Part shown: in pieces, positions 34,110-45,800 of the stretch
Layout: every line of letters starts with the position of its first letter
Numbering within the stretch: position 1 is the stretch's first letter
Assembly: GCA_951802425.1 (NCBI GenBank)
Contig: OX637794.1
Coordinates: 2,294,001 to 2,358,000 of the forward strand
Source: Clavaria fumosa
Lineage: Eukaryota > Basidiomycota > Agaricomycetes > Agaricales > Clavariaceae
Length of the DNA stretch: 64,000 bases
Reading direction: 5' to 3'
Position numbers and translations under genes: made by a program
Notes under the pieces: generated by a model
What the model was told of the DNA's origin: nothing
What the model saw: the letters and a program-made list of their open reading frames with translations, nothing else
The model's database searches: none

Positions 34110-35317
34110 TCATGTTTCCAATAAGTGATCGCCAAGAGGAATATCAAGGTATGAGGATGGTATGGACTGGAGTACCCTATCGAAGGCATAACCTACATCT
34201 ACTGCCGTAGGACGCTGTTCGTGTCTGTCACGAAGCATGCTTTCAATGAGTGATGCGAGCCCGGGAATGATGCGCCCAGTCAGCTGTCATGTGTGACCCA
34301 TGGACAACATTCGACACATGGAGTAGAATATGAAGACATACTTCACTTGCGCGTAAGAATAGCATGCCGAGGGCCCAAATGTCCATTTTGTACGGATCAG
34401 AAGCTTCGCCACGGTCTAACTCTGGAGGTATTTCTGTACACCGATGCATTCCCACGCGCGGTCTGCGCATGCCGTCAAACCGACGGCTCATCTCGAAGTC
34501 GATAAACGCGTAGCGACCGCGATGGTTGGTGAGGATATTGTTTGCGGAAATGTCGAGGTGGGCGATATGATGAGCATGCATAAAGATGCAATGCTGGTTC
34601 GGACAACTCGTCAAATTTCGAAATCACTTAAGAGGCGCGAAACGACACACTTGGATGCACTGACGTAACACGTCAAAATATTCTCGCAAAGTACGGGACC
34701 CATTTGTGATCCAGTTAGGGTACCATTCCTCCATGACAATAAATGCGAAATTGTCAATTGGGACTTCAATGAAAGCAAGAACGGCTGTCGGATAATGTAA
34801 CCGCATGGCATGGTGAGGTTTTCGGGAACTCACGTATGCAGTGATTCTTTGGGTCTCTGCGCATTGCGGGCGAACTCAAATAACGCACTACTTCTAATTC
34901 TCGGCTATAGAGGTGTACGGCCTTGACAACGATTTTCGCTCCATTCAAATCATAGGTTCCTCGAAACAAATTATCTGGCTGTGCAACATAATTCCAAGAT
35001 GAAAACCAAGAATCCACCTGTGTGTCGGATATGCTACATACCAGACCTGCATCTTTGCAGAGGGCATTTTCGTCGCGTCCTCTGCAAGCTCGAGAGTAGC
35101 CTGGCATTTGTTCCTTGAGCTCAGAAGGCTCGAGGCAGAAACGCTGCGCATAGTCGTGATAAAAGTTTTTGACATCCCGGTACGTATCAAGACGGACGCC
35201 ACAGCTCTCTAAGATACTCCGGTACTTTGTCCAGTCAGGCGACAGACGAAAGTTGACCTCGTCGTCATCGAAAGACGAAATGCGGGAATGAGCGCGAGAA
35301 TCTGACGGGCTAGCCAT
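34110..35317 (-). CDS. Divergent protein kinase-like protein
   Basis: Four exons give about 335 residues. The ATG at 35317 starts MASPSDSRAHSRISSFDDDE. A fungal N-terminal region (WTKYRSILESCGVRLDTYRD, YAQRFCLEP) is followed by a compact kinase-like fold: AKIVVKAVHLYSRELEVVRYL keeps the ATP-site lysine and a glutamate, and then FIVMEEWYP. The catalytic loop reads AHLDISANNIL (HLD in place of HRD). The metal loop reads YAFIDFEMS (DFE in place of DFG). After these come TEIPPELDRGE and YKMDIWALGMLFL, and the end is MLRDRHEQRPTAVDV. Asp and Asn of the catalytic loop and the metal-binding Asp remain, so weak activity is possible. Related kinase-like genes are common and variable in Agaricomycetes. 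Its role is unknown. Confidence 0.75.
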
Positions 35318-35866
35318 AGGACAGCGCAAGATGCAAGCAGATTATCCGTGCGGCAGGATAGAGGTTGGGCAAGACAGAAACGCGGCGCGCGAGAGTGACG
35401 GGACAATCTGCGCCTCCATGCTGCCCATCTCGCTTATAAGTTATACGACACGAAACCTCCGTCACGTTTAGGTGTGGGCACTGAATAGCCCAAATGGTTT
35501 GGCTAGAATGACCCTCCGCGGATGATCGACTCTGTAAAGAGGAAATTTCTCATGGCTAATAGAGCCGCGCGCTGCATCGAGGCACGGGGTTGCTTTAATG
35601 GGGATTAGCGTTCACAGCGAACCTGGGAACGAGACGGGAATGGGTTTTGGTTTCCAAGGTTGGAATAGTCGCCCCGCAACAGATGGCCTTGTTGGTCAGC
35701 TGTGGCCCGATACTTGATCTGACGAGAACCTCGACACCTAATAAGGACTGAGAAATTTACATGCCATACTAATAAATGGAATTGGAAATTGTGAGAAATT
35801 TTGAAGGTAAAAATCATGTGATTTTAACGACGAGACCGCAACAACTCGCATCAGTCTCTCAGCGCT
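35318..35866. other. Intergenic, divergent promoters
   Basis: About 550 bp separate the kinase-like start and the RRM gene start. The segment 35730-35830 is AT-rich. No gene is seen. Confidence 0.5.
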
Positions 35867-36434
35867 ATGGAAGACGGCACAAAGGCGAAAAAGACTATCT
35901 TCATCGCCGGATTTGGCGACGACGTCGATGAGACCGTGTTGTATGAGCAATTTTCAATGTTTGGTATGAGAGCACTTGACTGAGAGGTAAGGATTCTCTA
36001 TCTCACCCCTGCCAGGCGATATCATCCAGGTCCAACTGCCAACCACGGCGGCGCATCAAGGAGAAGGTTAGCGCATGATCTATGGCGTTGCTTGCAGTCC
36101 TCACATATACGCGGTTGCAGAGCCGAAACACCGGGGGTTTGCATTCGTCACTTATAGCTCCTCCGGCGACGCTCAGGACGCGATCGATAACATGGACTCC
36201 AACGAGCTGAGAGGTAGGGTAATCAAGGTAAATCTTGCAAGGCCCATGAAAGGTCCAATACAGCCAAATAACCGAGCCAGTACGATGATTTGTTCTCGTG
36301 TCTTAGAAATGGTGACCTCATTTCTCGCATTTTGCAGTCTGGGAATCCGAAGAGTGGCTCCAGCGATATGTAAAGCCATTGGCGCAGAGCGGAGGTACGT
36401 GTGTCCCAGCGCGACCCATTTGAAAGGATCATGA
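35867..36434 (+). CDS. Single-RRM RNA-binding protein like the N-terminus of cyclophilin E
   Basis: The ATG at 35867 starts [19 protein letters not shown], whose IFIAGF is the RNP2 motif. Introns follow after the MFG and QGE segments. The next exon has [12 protein letters not shown] (RNP1), [13 protein letters not shown] and [14 protein letters not shown] further intron (from 36279) ends at an acceptor near 36339, giving [18 protein letters not shown]. The linker after the RRM resembles the one in animal PPIE/Cyp33, where a peptidyl-prolyl isomerase domain follows. Here a stop comes within a few codons (36434 if read through, or Gly-Ser-stop after a last intron), so the isomerase domain is absent. 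It probably binds RNA in the nucleus; the partner complex is unknown. It is convergent with TAF13. Confidence 0.75.
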
Positions 36435-36752
36435 CAGGCTGCCTAGGCGTGCAAGCTCGAACAAACAAAACTCAGGCCCTAGATGATGATACAAATGACC
36501 AAAACCATCATCAAACCGACCAAATGGAGGAAGAATAAAGACCCCCTCGCGTTCCCGTGCTTGAATGCAAGATGATCGAAGAGTGGTGAGAATCTGAGGC
36601 CTGAGGGCCTCTTGAGGGTGCTGAGCGGCTTTGGGCACCTTCACTTACTCTGGCTTGCCTGGTCATTGTTCTTTTATCTCAGACTCCATTTGGGTCTGAT
36701 ACCGTCATAGAAGTTTCGGGCAACAGCAATGGAATGTAGTATGATACAATGC
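36435..36752. other. Intergenic, convergent 3' ends
   Basis: About 320 bp between the RRM gene stop and the TAF13 stop. No coding feature is supported. Confidence 0.5.
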
Positions 36753-37598
36753 TCAAGTTTGGTATGATTTAGGATTGAGGTCTTCAAATTGAGCGCGAGC
36801 ACGCTTAATATCCTCTTGCATGAACAACAACTCCTCCATTCTCGCCAATTTCTTGGCGTCTGGTGGGCGTGACAAGACACGCCGAAGGTCCTCGATAGAT
36901 ATGCGAGATTTACGTGATGGACCACTTGCAGCTAGGCACTGCATCAGAATGAGAATCAGGAAAAGGCCACTGAATCAAAGTCTACAAGAACGCACAACAT
37001 CGCAGATGTATTCCACCAGGACCTCTTCGAGGACGTTCACCGTATCAGTGGCTGGATTTCGGTCATCTCCGAAGCCGAACATTAGGCTTCTTACTGGAGA
37101 CCAAGTCAGAGGAGGACGAAATACTTGTTTGTGATTGAACTTACATTCCTTGGAAAACATCCCTTTGAAGCTGGATTGTTTTCGGGAGGCGCGCCCAGCG
37201 GTGCTAGCTACGGCTGCTGGCACAGTATCTTTGCGATACGGAGTGTACGAGGCTGGGTACGCGCTGAAAGTGGTGCGTTGCGGCCCCACCTGTGATGGGG
37301 TTTGTGCTGTTGTCGCCGCGACGGGAACAGCGGGTCTGTGCCCGTAGGACTGCGTTTGCGGGGCCACGTAGCCGTACGGATAGTGCCATGAGCCATAGCT
37401 CGAGACGCCCGACGCGTAGGGCGTCTGGTACGTCGTGGCGTATGCGCTGGGCGCTGCCGCGTACGCACCAGCGGGTGCGGGGTAGTGCCCGTACGTGACA
37501 GTGGGCGCTGATGCAGTTCCTGTTCCTGGCGCGGTCCCTGGCGTCTGGCTAGGCTGCGCTGGGGTATACGGCGCTGAGGATGGTGGTGGTGGCGGCAT
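36753..37598 (-). CDS. TAF13: TFIID subunit TAF13 with Pro/Tyr-rich N-terminal extension
   Basis: This histone-fold subunit of TFIID pairs with TAF11 in RNA polymerase II initiation. The ATG at 37598 begins MPPPPPSSAPYTPAQPSQTP and leads through a Pro/Tyr/Ala-rich region of about 150 residues (YGSWHYPYGYVAP, FSAYPASYTPYRKD). After KQSSFKGMFSKE and an intron comes the histone fold: RSLMFGFGDDRNPATDTVNV, LEEVLVEYICDV, then GPSRKSRISIEDLRRVLSRP, KKLARMEELLFMQEDIKRAR and the end NPKSYQT. The last two blocks match the TAF13 family closely. Yeast Taf13 also carries extra N-terminal sequence, but human TAF13 is only about 124 residues. Upstream in-frame ATGs (37667, 37682) would add a further leader reaching the stop of the DUF4211 gene. 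Confidence 0.87.
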
Positions 37599-37683
37599 GG
37601 GGTGCTGGTATGTTGAGTTCTGCGCGATTGTATGTGTACGTGTGTGTGAAAGGGGTGGCACTACCATACATGGAACTACCACG

Positions 37684-39640
37684 TTACAGATCCGCGTCTT
37701 CGCCTCGCTTGGCTCGTATCTCCAAATTCCTCGCGGCGTCCATGAGTTCTTTCATTTTCTGCCACTCGAAGTCAATGACCCCTCTCCTGTCAAGCCAGTC
37801 CATGAGTCCATCAGCATCGTCCATATCTTCAGGCGGCCTCTGTCCTGCTGCAAAAGCAACACAAACGAAACTTCTACCAGTGCCGTCAGCGGCTTTTAAT
37901 GCTTCAATCTCACGTGTGAGTGCTTGGTATAACGAATACTGTTCAGTACGGAAGCGTCAAAGCGCGTCAGTCAAATTGAAACGGAAGAGGACCGACCTCC
38001 CAGTGCATGAACCTGTGATACGTCTCACTACGAGCAGCGCAAAAGCGGCCCAGATGAAATTCAAAGTTTGACATATCCGTATGCTCGGCGTTTTCGTTTT
38101 CACTCGAATCATTATTTGAAGTGGACTATCTCATGGGGGAGTGTCGTTAGCAGTGAGAATCACGCTGCTCGCTCAAGATCCTTACGAGGGACGGTTCTCG
38201 ACGGGTACGACGGGCCCTGCGTTTGACCTTTGACCGCTTGTCATGATCTGCATCATCTTCCGAATCTGTGACGGTCTGACGACATGGATGAGCATAGTTC
38301 CGAGCATTGGGTGTAAAACAGACCTCAAACGTAGTTCTATCATATGGCTCGCCGCTGACAACGCCCCGACGAGTAGACTTTCGGCCACCGAGGTGACACG
38401 CATCACAACCAGGAATTGTAAACTTAAGGCTGGTTATATTGAACTCGGGGTACTTCTCCAGCCGCCCTTTGAAATCGGGGCGCCAAATTGACGAAACCAC
38501 TAGAGAATCTCGCAGCCCATCCATTTTACGACGCGTGAGAGAGAGGCATGCCCCGAAATAGTCATCTATGTTCGGTGGAGTCAGAGTAGAACGATCCGTA
38601 GAAATTGCAATGACCAACCTTTCAACGCATTCTTCATGAACTTGAGACGTTCTTTGGGCGAGCGGGTAGCGAGATGCACAAACAGTTGGCATATAATCTT
38701 GAACTGATAGGTCAAATCTTGTTGATTTCTGAACTGCACTGGCAGCTCGGGAGCCACGTCTTTCACATCGTCTTCGACGATGAAAGCATCTTCAGCTTCT
38801 TGTCCTACTTCCTCTTCAGTGGAGGAAGCGTCAGAATCAAGTGTCGGCCTGGCACCCGGGATAGGTGAATATCCGTCTTCATTGCTGTCTCCGTCAGAAT
38901 GCGACGACTGCGAGTAAGACATACGTTGCTTCCGCTTCTGACGGCCTTAGAAAATGTCAAGCATGCACATAGAGATACTTGTGACAGATTACGTTTCAAC
39001 TTTTCCAGATTTTTTTGGAACATAGTCAGCTTTCCTCGTGCACGCAAGCGGGGTTCAATGATCTCTGAAGATGAGGGGTTGCTCAGAAGAGGAAGCAAAA
39101 CAAAAAACGTAGTCCTTCACTTTCCGCATCGATCTCGTCGCTGAGGTCCTCCGGTGAGGACGGCCGGGCACCTTTGATCAGATGGCGTCTCGATTCGTCC
39201 TCAGAATCTGTATCAGCAATACGAGCCCGTTTTCTTTGTCCTCTCCCCTTGCTGCCCCATCGCACGGGCACGCCTACATCAGCTTCAGAGTCGATCTCGT
39301 TGTCAGAGCGAGCGTTTCGCTCTTCATCACTTATTGCTCGCGTCGGACGCGTGCTTCTCTTTGTCCTTGGAACGCGCGGAGGTTGCGGCTCTTCGTCATC
39401 ATCATCGCTTATGACGAGAACCTCGGGCTCAAAACGAATGGCGCCCACGTCGCTGGTCTCCCCGTCCTGTTTGGATTCGGACGAACTTGAGACACGCTTT
39501 TGGCTTCTTCGAGTGAGACGCGTCGAAGGCTGCAAGGCGCGCCTGTCGTTATTGGAAGCGGGTGAAGAGCTTGCGAAGTCGCCAATGGTAGTTTGTCTGT
39601 ATCGCTTAGGCGACACGAACTCTTTACTAGGTCGAGGCAT
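37684..39640 (-). CDS. DUF4211-domain nuclear protein
   Basis: The ATG at 39640 starts MPRPSKEFVSPKRYRQTTIG. The N-terminal half is charged and disordered: acidic serine clusters (ISDDDDEEPQPP, DTDSEDESRRH) and basic stretches (KGRGQRKRARIAD). After short exons near 39050 (PRLRARGKLTMFQKNLEKLK) comes the DUF4211 core: ELPVQFRNQQDLTYQFKIIC, RPDFKGRLEKYPEF, then FTIPGCDACHLGGRKSTRRG and GEPYDRTTFE. After a linker the last exons read FEFHLGRFCAARSETYHRFM then HWEYSLYQALTREIEAL, ending KRGEDADL with TAA at 37686-37684. The Cys/His cluster in the PGCDACHLGG motif may bind metal. Function is unknown; the composition suggests a nuclear or chromatin role. It is divergent from the UNC80-like gene (228 bp). 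Confidence 0.8.
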
Positions 39641-39868
39641 TTGGAGTTTGGCGTTTTCACGTCGCAAGATGAGGTGTACAGCCACGATTAGCGGACGCAC
39701 GGATTGAACATTGTCTGTCTCCCCCGCTGGGACGCTTATATACTGCCAGCGTCGTTGGTCCCAGCGTTCGCCTATCTTAGTTCGTCTCACATGGTCCTCT
39801 TTGCGTTCTCAAGTTGAGTGCTCGTCTAGCGTGTCCATTGCAGTCCCGCAACAGATTCATCAAAATAA

Positions 39869-42800
39869 ATGGCGAAGAACGCGCCCCGACCCCCTGTCCT
39901 TCGCGTCGATACGAGTGGCTTAGACGATGAACAACATCAGGACGTTTTTTTAGATACAAGAAAGCCGTCACATCTAGTGCCTATTCCGCCATTTCAAGTC
40001 TCTGTAGAACCTGCGAGCCCGAGTAGCCCAATAATACCGCCTCCACTCTCGATACCGCCTCCACCTTCCACAGTTGGCCAACTCTCCCAAAATGTGCCTT
40101 CATCGACAATTGTTGGCCGCGCCCTGCAGGAAACTCGCAAACTACTTACCCATATCTTGAGCCAGCTACAACACCGGCCTATGCCACCCTCTATCTTCGG
40201 CGACATGAACAGTTCCACAAAGCCTGTCAAGAGCAACAGGCGCGATGCTAGGGCGCAACCCTCACTTTCACAAGGCGAAGACGATGATGATGACTACGAA
40301 AGTGACATCTTCACGACAGATACGACGTACGACCTCATGTTACAGTTAAAGGAAGTTCTACGTCAGTTCTGTTCCTATCATTGCTCTGTTTGACTGTTGA
40401 CCCGCGTGCCGACAGATATTGCGCTTCACCAAGGGTGGCAGATCTTCTATGACAGGTTCGTTCTTGCGCCCACTCTTTTGCGATTGATGCGTTGAAAATC
40501 TGTAGCAATGTACCTGAGGACAAGGACACACTACGCCGCCCAGGCCGACGCGACAAATCCCCATTTCGCCGTTCAAGAAGTGGCTTACCTTCAACTGGGA
40601 AGCGGCCTCGTGCTTCTTCCCCGAAAGCCGAAACTTCACTGCAGGCGCCCGAACTCTTGTCACAATGCATTGCCGTCCTTTCTTCAGTTATCCTTGAAGA
40701 TTGCCGTTACAAGATTTCTTTGCCACGCCCATCCCGGCCTCCTTACGCTTTGCAGGCTTTGACTTTGAATGTCGCCCTGTATCTTATACAAACACAACGA
40801 CGAGATCCGAAGTTCATTTCCCGCGTTGGCTTTACCCTGATTCCTGCATTCTCCACTTTCCCCGCTGCAATGCAGATCCGGTTGCTTACATTCTTCGAGG
40901 ACAGTATCATGAGAGGCATGCTTAATGATCTGAATCAGGCACGAGGCAGTGCGGGAGATGCCAAACAGCTTGGTATGTCATTGCGTCTTTCCGGCAGTAC
41001 GTCACAACTTACAGGCGAAATCCATCGGGATTTAGACACAGAACCACTGAATACCTCTTTCGTATCTATCCAGGTTGAAGAAATCAAGGACGAAGAAACA
41101 ACCCTTGCTTGGCGTCCTTGGGGCGGCGGATCGTCGGACACGCTCTACCTTAGATCAACGAATGCACCGTCACAGTCGATGCTAGTTTATCACCTTGCCT
41201 CTCTCGTTTCCCCGCTCCTCGCGACATTGCTGGAATCCATTGACCTGGATGCCCCTCGCCCAGAATTGCTATATTATTTCTACCGATTGCTAAACACCAT
41301 CATATCTGTCAAGGCGGACGCCTACTTGGACATTCTGGGAGTCATGGCCTATCACATACCAAAGGCAAGGCAAGCTGCGCTCAGGGTGTTGTTGACATTT
41401 TGGCCCAGGGCTCTTGGCCACATGACAATCAGCACGTCGTTGCCCATCCTGAGTCAATCGTACAGCGAATCCGAACAGCAAGCACAGGACATCCACGATG
41501 CGCACCATTTTGTTCCCTGGAGATTTACGCCGCCATCATTTATGGTGCCTCAGCGACCGTCTCCAATTGAATGTCAACGGTGTACCACACCTCTCCTGGA
41601 TTTTGGACTTTTTTGTCCCCTTTGTATGTCTGCAGTCCATCTTGACTGTTATAACGATCCGAGGGGCTGCCAGGATTTAGAATATATCGTGTCAGCGATG
41701 GAGCACACCGCGACGTTCCGATTCTGCTGTATATCTCCGGTCCAGATGGATCATTCAAGCAGTCATAGGTTCCAACTCGTGAATTTGTTTACACTTTGCC
41801 TCTGCTTCACCTGCCGCAAACCGCTCTGGGGACCCACTGCACAAGGCTATCGGTGCACGATCTGCAAGCTATTCGTGCATCCAGCTTGTCTCTCCTCATG
41901 TAGTCAACGATGTGAACCTGGCTCTTTCAATCGGGAGCATTTGGAGATTGACTGGCCGACGCTACGTCGCTCGTTCACAGATTATTACCGAGAACTATTG
42001 TTATCAGCAGCCGAACTGAAGACGAAGTCGTACGAGGAAATTTCAGCGTTCTTCGCCACTCTCTGGGTACAGCTCCAAATCGTGGACAGTGGCGCTGCTT
42101 CGAGTTCCACCATCGTTAAGAGCTGGGCCGCGTTTTCGAGAGACGCCATCATTAGCGAATTTGAGCTCCATACCCTCTTGAAGTTATACGAGTCGGCTTT
42201 ACGTTCCGGTAGGCACTCAACATCGGAGACGCTGGACGAATACCTCCAGGAGAATCATATTCGCCCCTCGGACCACGATTTCATGTTTGACTGGCCTTCG
42301 CTCATGTACATCACTACCACCACGAAGTCTCTATACGATGCGCAGAAAGTCATACCAAGAAGCACCTCCTCAACACTACTGGACGTCAACCCACCCAACC
42401 CGCCCAAGGAAATTACGGACTTGTCCCAGCAGTCCTTCGAGCGGGTCCCGCTATCCTACATGCGTGATGCATTAGGGTATGAACTGGATATCCATTCAGA
42501 TGCCGCTGCCCGTCTTGTCTTATCACATCTCCATCAGCTTGGCTTTTTCGACAGGGAGGACATGAGTCCAATGCTATTCGATAGCATGCAGAATAATGAG
42601 CAAGTCTTCTGCGTGTTTCCTTTACCCCTAGGTCTTGACTTGTCCACCAATGTCGAAACTCTGATTTGTGCCACGGAGGCGTGTCTTTCGGACCTGGATC
42701 TGTGTATTAACGAGGCAGGCTTCCTGCTCCTTGTCAGGAAACTTTGGCCCAGTGGTATGACATCTGAGTATACTTTGCGACGGGTTGCGAGGAGTGTGCT

Positions 42801-45800
42801 TTGTTGGATATTCGCAGAGGTCAGGCTTGCCCCGCCATTCTCTATGCACGTACTGACGCCGGAAGGGTTAGGACGAAAGCCTCTCTATTATTCTTCGGGA
42901 TTATCTCGCACAGCGGACGACTACGCCCGGAACTAGATCTGAATCATCCCTGTGGCCACCCGCGCCTAGCGCTCGGCCGAAACCGAGCAGCAGCGACTAT
43001 GTCGCAGCGCGGCGTAGACTACTCTCTCGTTATGTCGCACGTTGGCTTCTTGCGGTCCACGATCTGGATAAGACCGCCTATCCTAAGCTACTTTACGAGC
43101 TCTGTACTGACATTTCAGCTGATATCATGGATGGTCACGGTGTCTCGCAGTCAACCGGACTGGCTGGGGTAAGAGTTAACCAATTATCCTAGCACACGAT
43201 CTCATTTTGATGTGCTCAGTCGCAATTGGCCAAATCTCTTGACAACATTCTTCGCTTAATCATGAAACTGGCGCAGACGTCTGTCATCTTCAGTGCCTTT
43301 AATGATATCTACCTCATGTGGTTGGAGGCTATTGAGATGATGGAAACATTTACGAAGGTGATCGCCTTGCCTTAACCAACAGACGCGTTGCTCAGATTTT
43401 GTAGCCCATGGCCTCCCTTCTTCGTCTGGTCAATTTTGAGGTTGACACTTATGGCCGGGCCGGATCCATTGATGCTGGGAACAGAGGAGATCTTCTCAGG
43501 CAGTTCAATATCGACCCATGGAATGTCGTGAAGGCCGTCGCGTCGAAGGACGGGTTGGGTCTGAGCAGGGCCTTGCGCTGGTTGTGCCTATTCGCGAGAT
43601 CTGGGGTCGAGATCCCAGTAGACGTATTTGAGGAGTTCTCGTTTTTTGCCGCTGCCTTTCAAGCCTCGCTAGATGATGGTCTCCTATTCGTGGAAGCTGC
43701 ATTGGCGTCCTCCTGGCTGCGATCCATGGGGAAGGAAGAAATCCATACTTCCTCCGCTTCATGGCATCGCCTTCTTTTACGTCAAGTGCTGCATTGCTTG
43801 CAAACGAGTCTGAAGTCGGCAGATGCGTGAGTCTGTCATCCTCGTCGTGCTGGCTGTGCTCATGCCTCAATGAGGAGTCAGGCTGTGCTTCATCAGACAA
43901 TCCCTGTCAGCTTGCCTACTCTTATACGGATGCGAGAGAAATACGCTTTTAAAGTTCGGCATGGTTCTGAATGAGGAAGTGGAAGCTTTGCCCTCTCGGT
44001 GCGCTGCCCTAGTTGCTGGTTCCCCTTTCCGTTGGCTGATATTCCATGTAGAAGAAAATTGAACGCCCGCCGTGAGCGGGGTTCAGATCCTATATTCATT
44101 GAGAGCGACCTAATGACTGCTCTAGAACGCTACGTGAATGCCAACGTAGACGAGCTGACGTGCATTGTTGCCCAGTTTCTGCACCTGTTTCTCACCGAGT
44201 CACCTTTTCTGGAACGGCATGAAGCGGATAATTTTATTCTTCGATCTGCAAAGCTGCTCAGCCTATGGTAATGGTCTTATTCGCTCGTTATTTGCCGCTC
44301 AGACAGTTGGCAGCGCGTGGAACCTCTATGATATACAACGGCACGAAATTTCAAGCATGCGAACGTCATTCCTGCTTCGGGTAGTCGCTGTTGATCCTGA
44401 GCCTTTTCAAGCCATTCTACACCAATGGCTTCACCCTAGCATGACTTGGGAGCCACGGTTAGTAGCATTAGGCCTAGCCAAATTCCATGGTTGCAATGTC
44501 GGCTCTAAGCATCACTTCACCAGTCTTAATTCTGTGACACGATTGTTCCGCATCGTATTAGATGTCACCAGTCCCTCCTTCACAGTGGAGGGCAAACCCT
44601 GGAGATCAAATGTAATACATGTCTTCTATCATTTTTTCACTCTGCTGTGGACGGACGCTCAGGTGAGGGTGTCCTAGTCTATTTATCATCGGGAACTGAT
44701 CAGACAACTCAGGAAGAGATCCGCATGACTGTGGATTCATGGTCACAAGCACTACTTCCAGCTCATTTTGAAGCAATATCTGCTTGTTGGGACGAAGCGT
44801 TGACAGAACTGCCGGTCGCAGAACGCGCCAGACTTGTCGCCTTCCTCATTCAGTTACATCCACATTTCCCCAGCTGGCAACGTCTGTTATTATTGTCTAT
44901 TCTATTTCAACCCTCGCTCATTGCTAACCTAGTCGTGTCGTTCGACTCGATCGTGAGAATGATCGGCGCGAGCGACCGGGGGCGCATCAATCTCGACGAT
45001 ATAGAGAGCCCTACTCCCCCAACTTTGGTCAGTCGCCAACCAGGCCATGTGCCATGACTCACCTGCAAGCAGGTTACGCATACTTCATCCACCTCAACTA
45101 CTCAATTACCAGAACAACAGTTGCCTTATAACCGAGGAGAATTACGTGTATGAAATCTACCATTTGTTTATATGTCATGTCTCAGTTGACGCTTAACAGG
45201 TTTCCGCATTATTGCTCGGTCTTCATCTCATTGCAGACGGCGTATTTATCGATACCGTTCATTTATTGAATATTAAGGTGGAACTGCTTCGGATGATTGG
45301 TTTCACCGATCTCGTCGCGGTACCCAAAAACAATGGGCGAGCATTCTATCTCACTTTCTCCACGCTTGAACAAATTCCAGATGTTGTTCTGCCCTGTTTA
45401 CACGATCTTCCAATCTTGTTTGATGCTGCCCACCCCTTTGAGCTCTCGCCCTCTGCCATGGGCGGCTCATACGTCGAAGACGATTCGCCTTCGCCTCTGC
45501 TAGTGGGATCAGCATTTGTCGACGTGTCGCTTACCATCTTCTTTGCGGTACCACGATTGCAATCCTTGTCGGCTCTTACATTAAAAAGCATGCTGGAATC
45601 TCTGGTCATCATCATGTACAAGCATGACTTTGACAGTCGGACACTGAAGCACCTGCAGCCTCTGCTTCGAAAAGCAGTCCGACGAGCGATGGAGCTCGTC
45701 TTACTTGATATCAGCCACGAACTTCGTCAACTCGCTCTGTCAGTCACACAGGCTTTTGTGAAGAAGTGGCCAAGTTTAGCAGGCATATTTGTTCTGTGGG

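Noticed and set aside
37600..37700. Fusion of the DUF4211 gene and TAF13 into one protein
   Set aside because: The DUF4211 frame ends at TAA (37686-37684), and the only nearby donor leaves phase 2, which does not join the Pro-rich frame of TAF13.
44050..44100. tRNA-like GGTTCAGATCC box
   Set aside because: It lies in a coding region of the UNC80-like gene and no matching acceptor stem or A box is found upstream. A similar GGTTCGATC near 63936 also lacks a fold.
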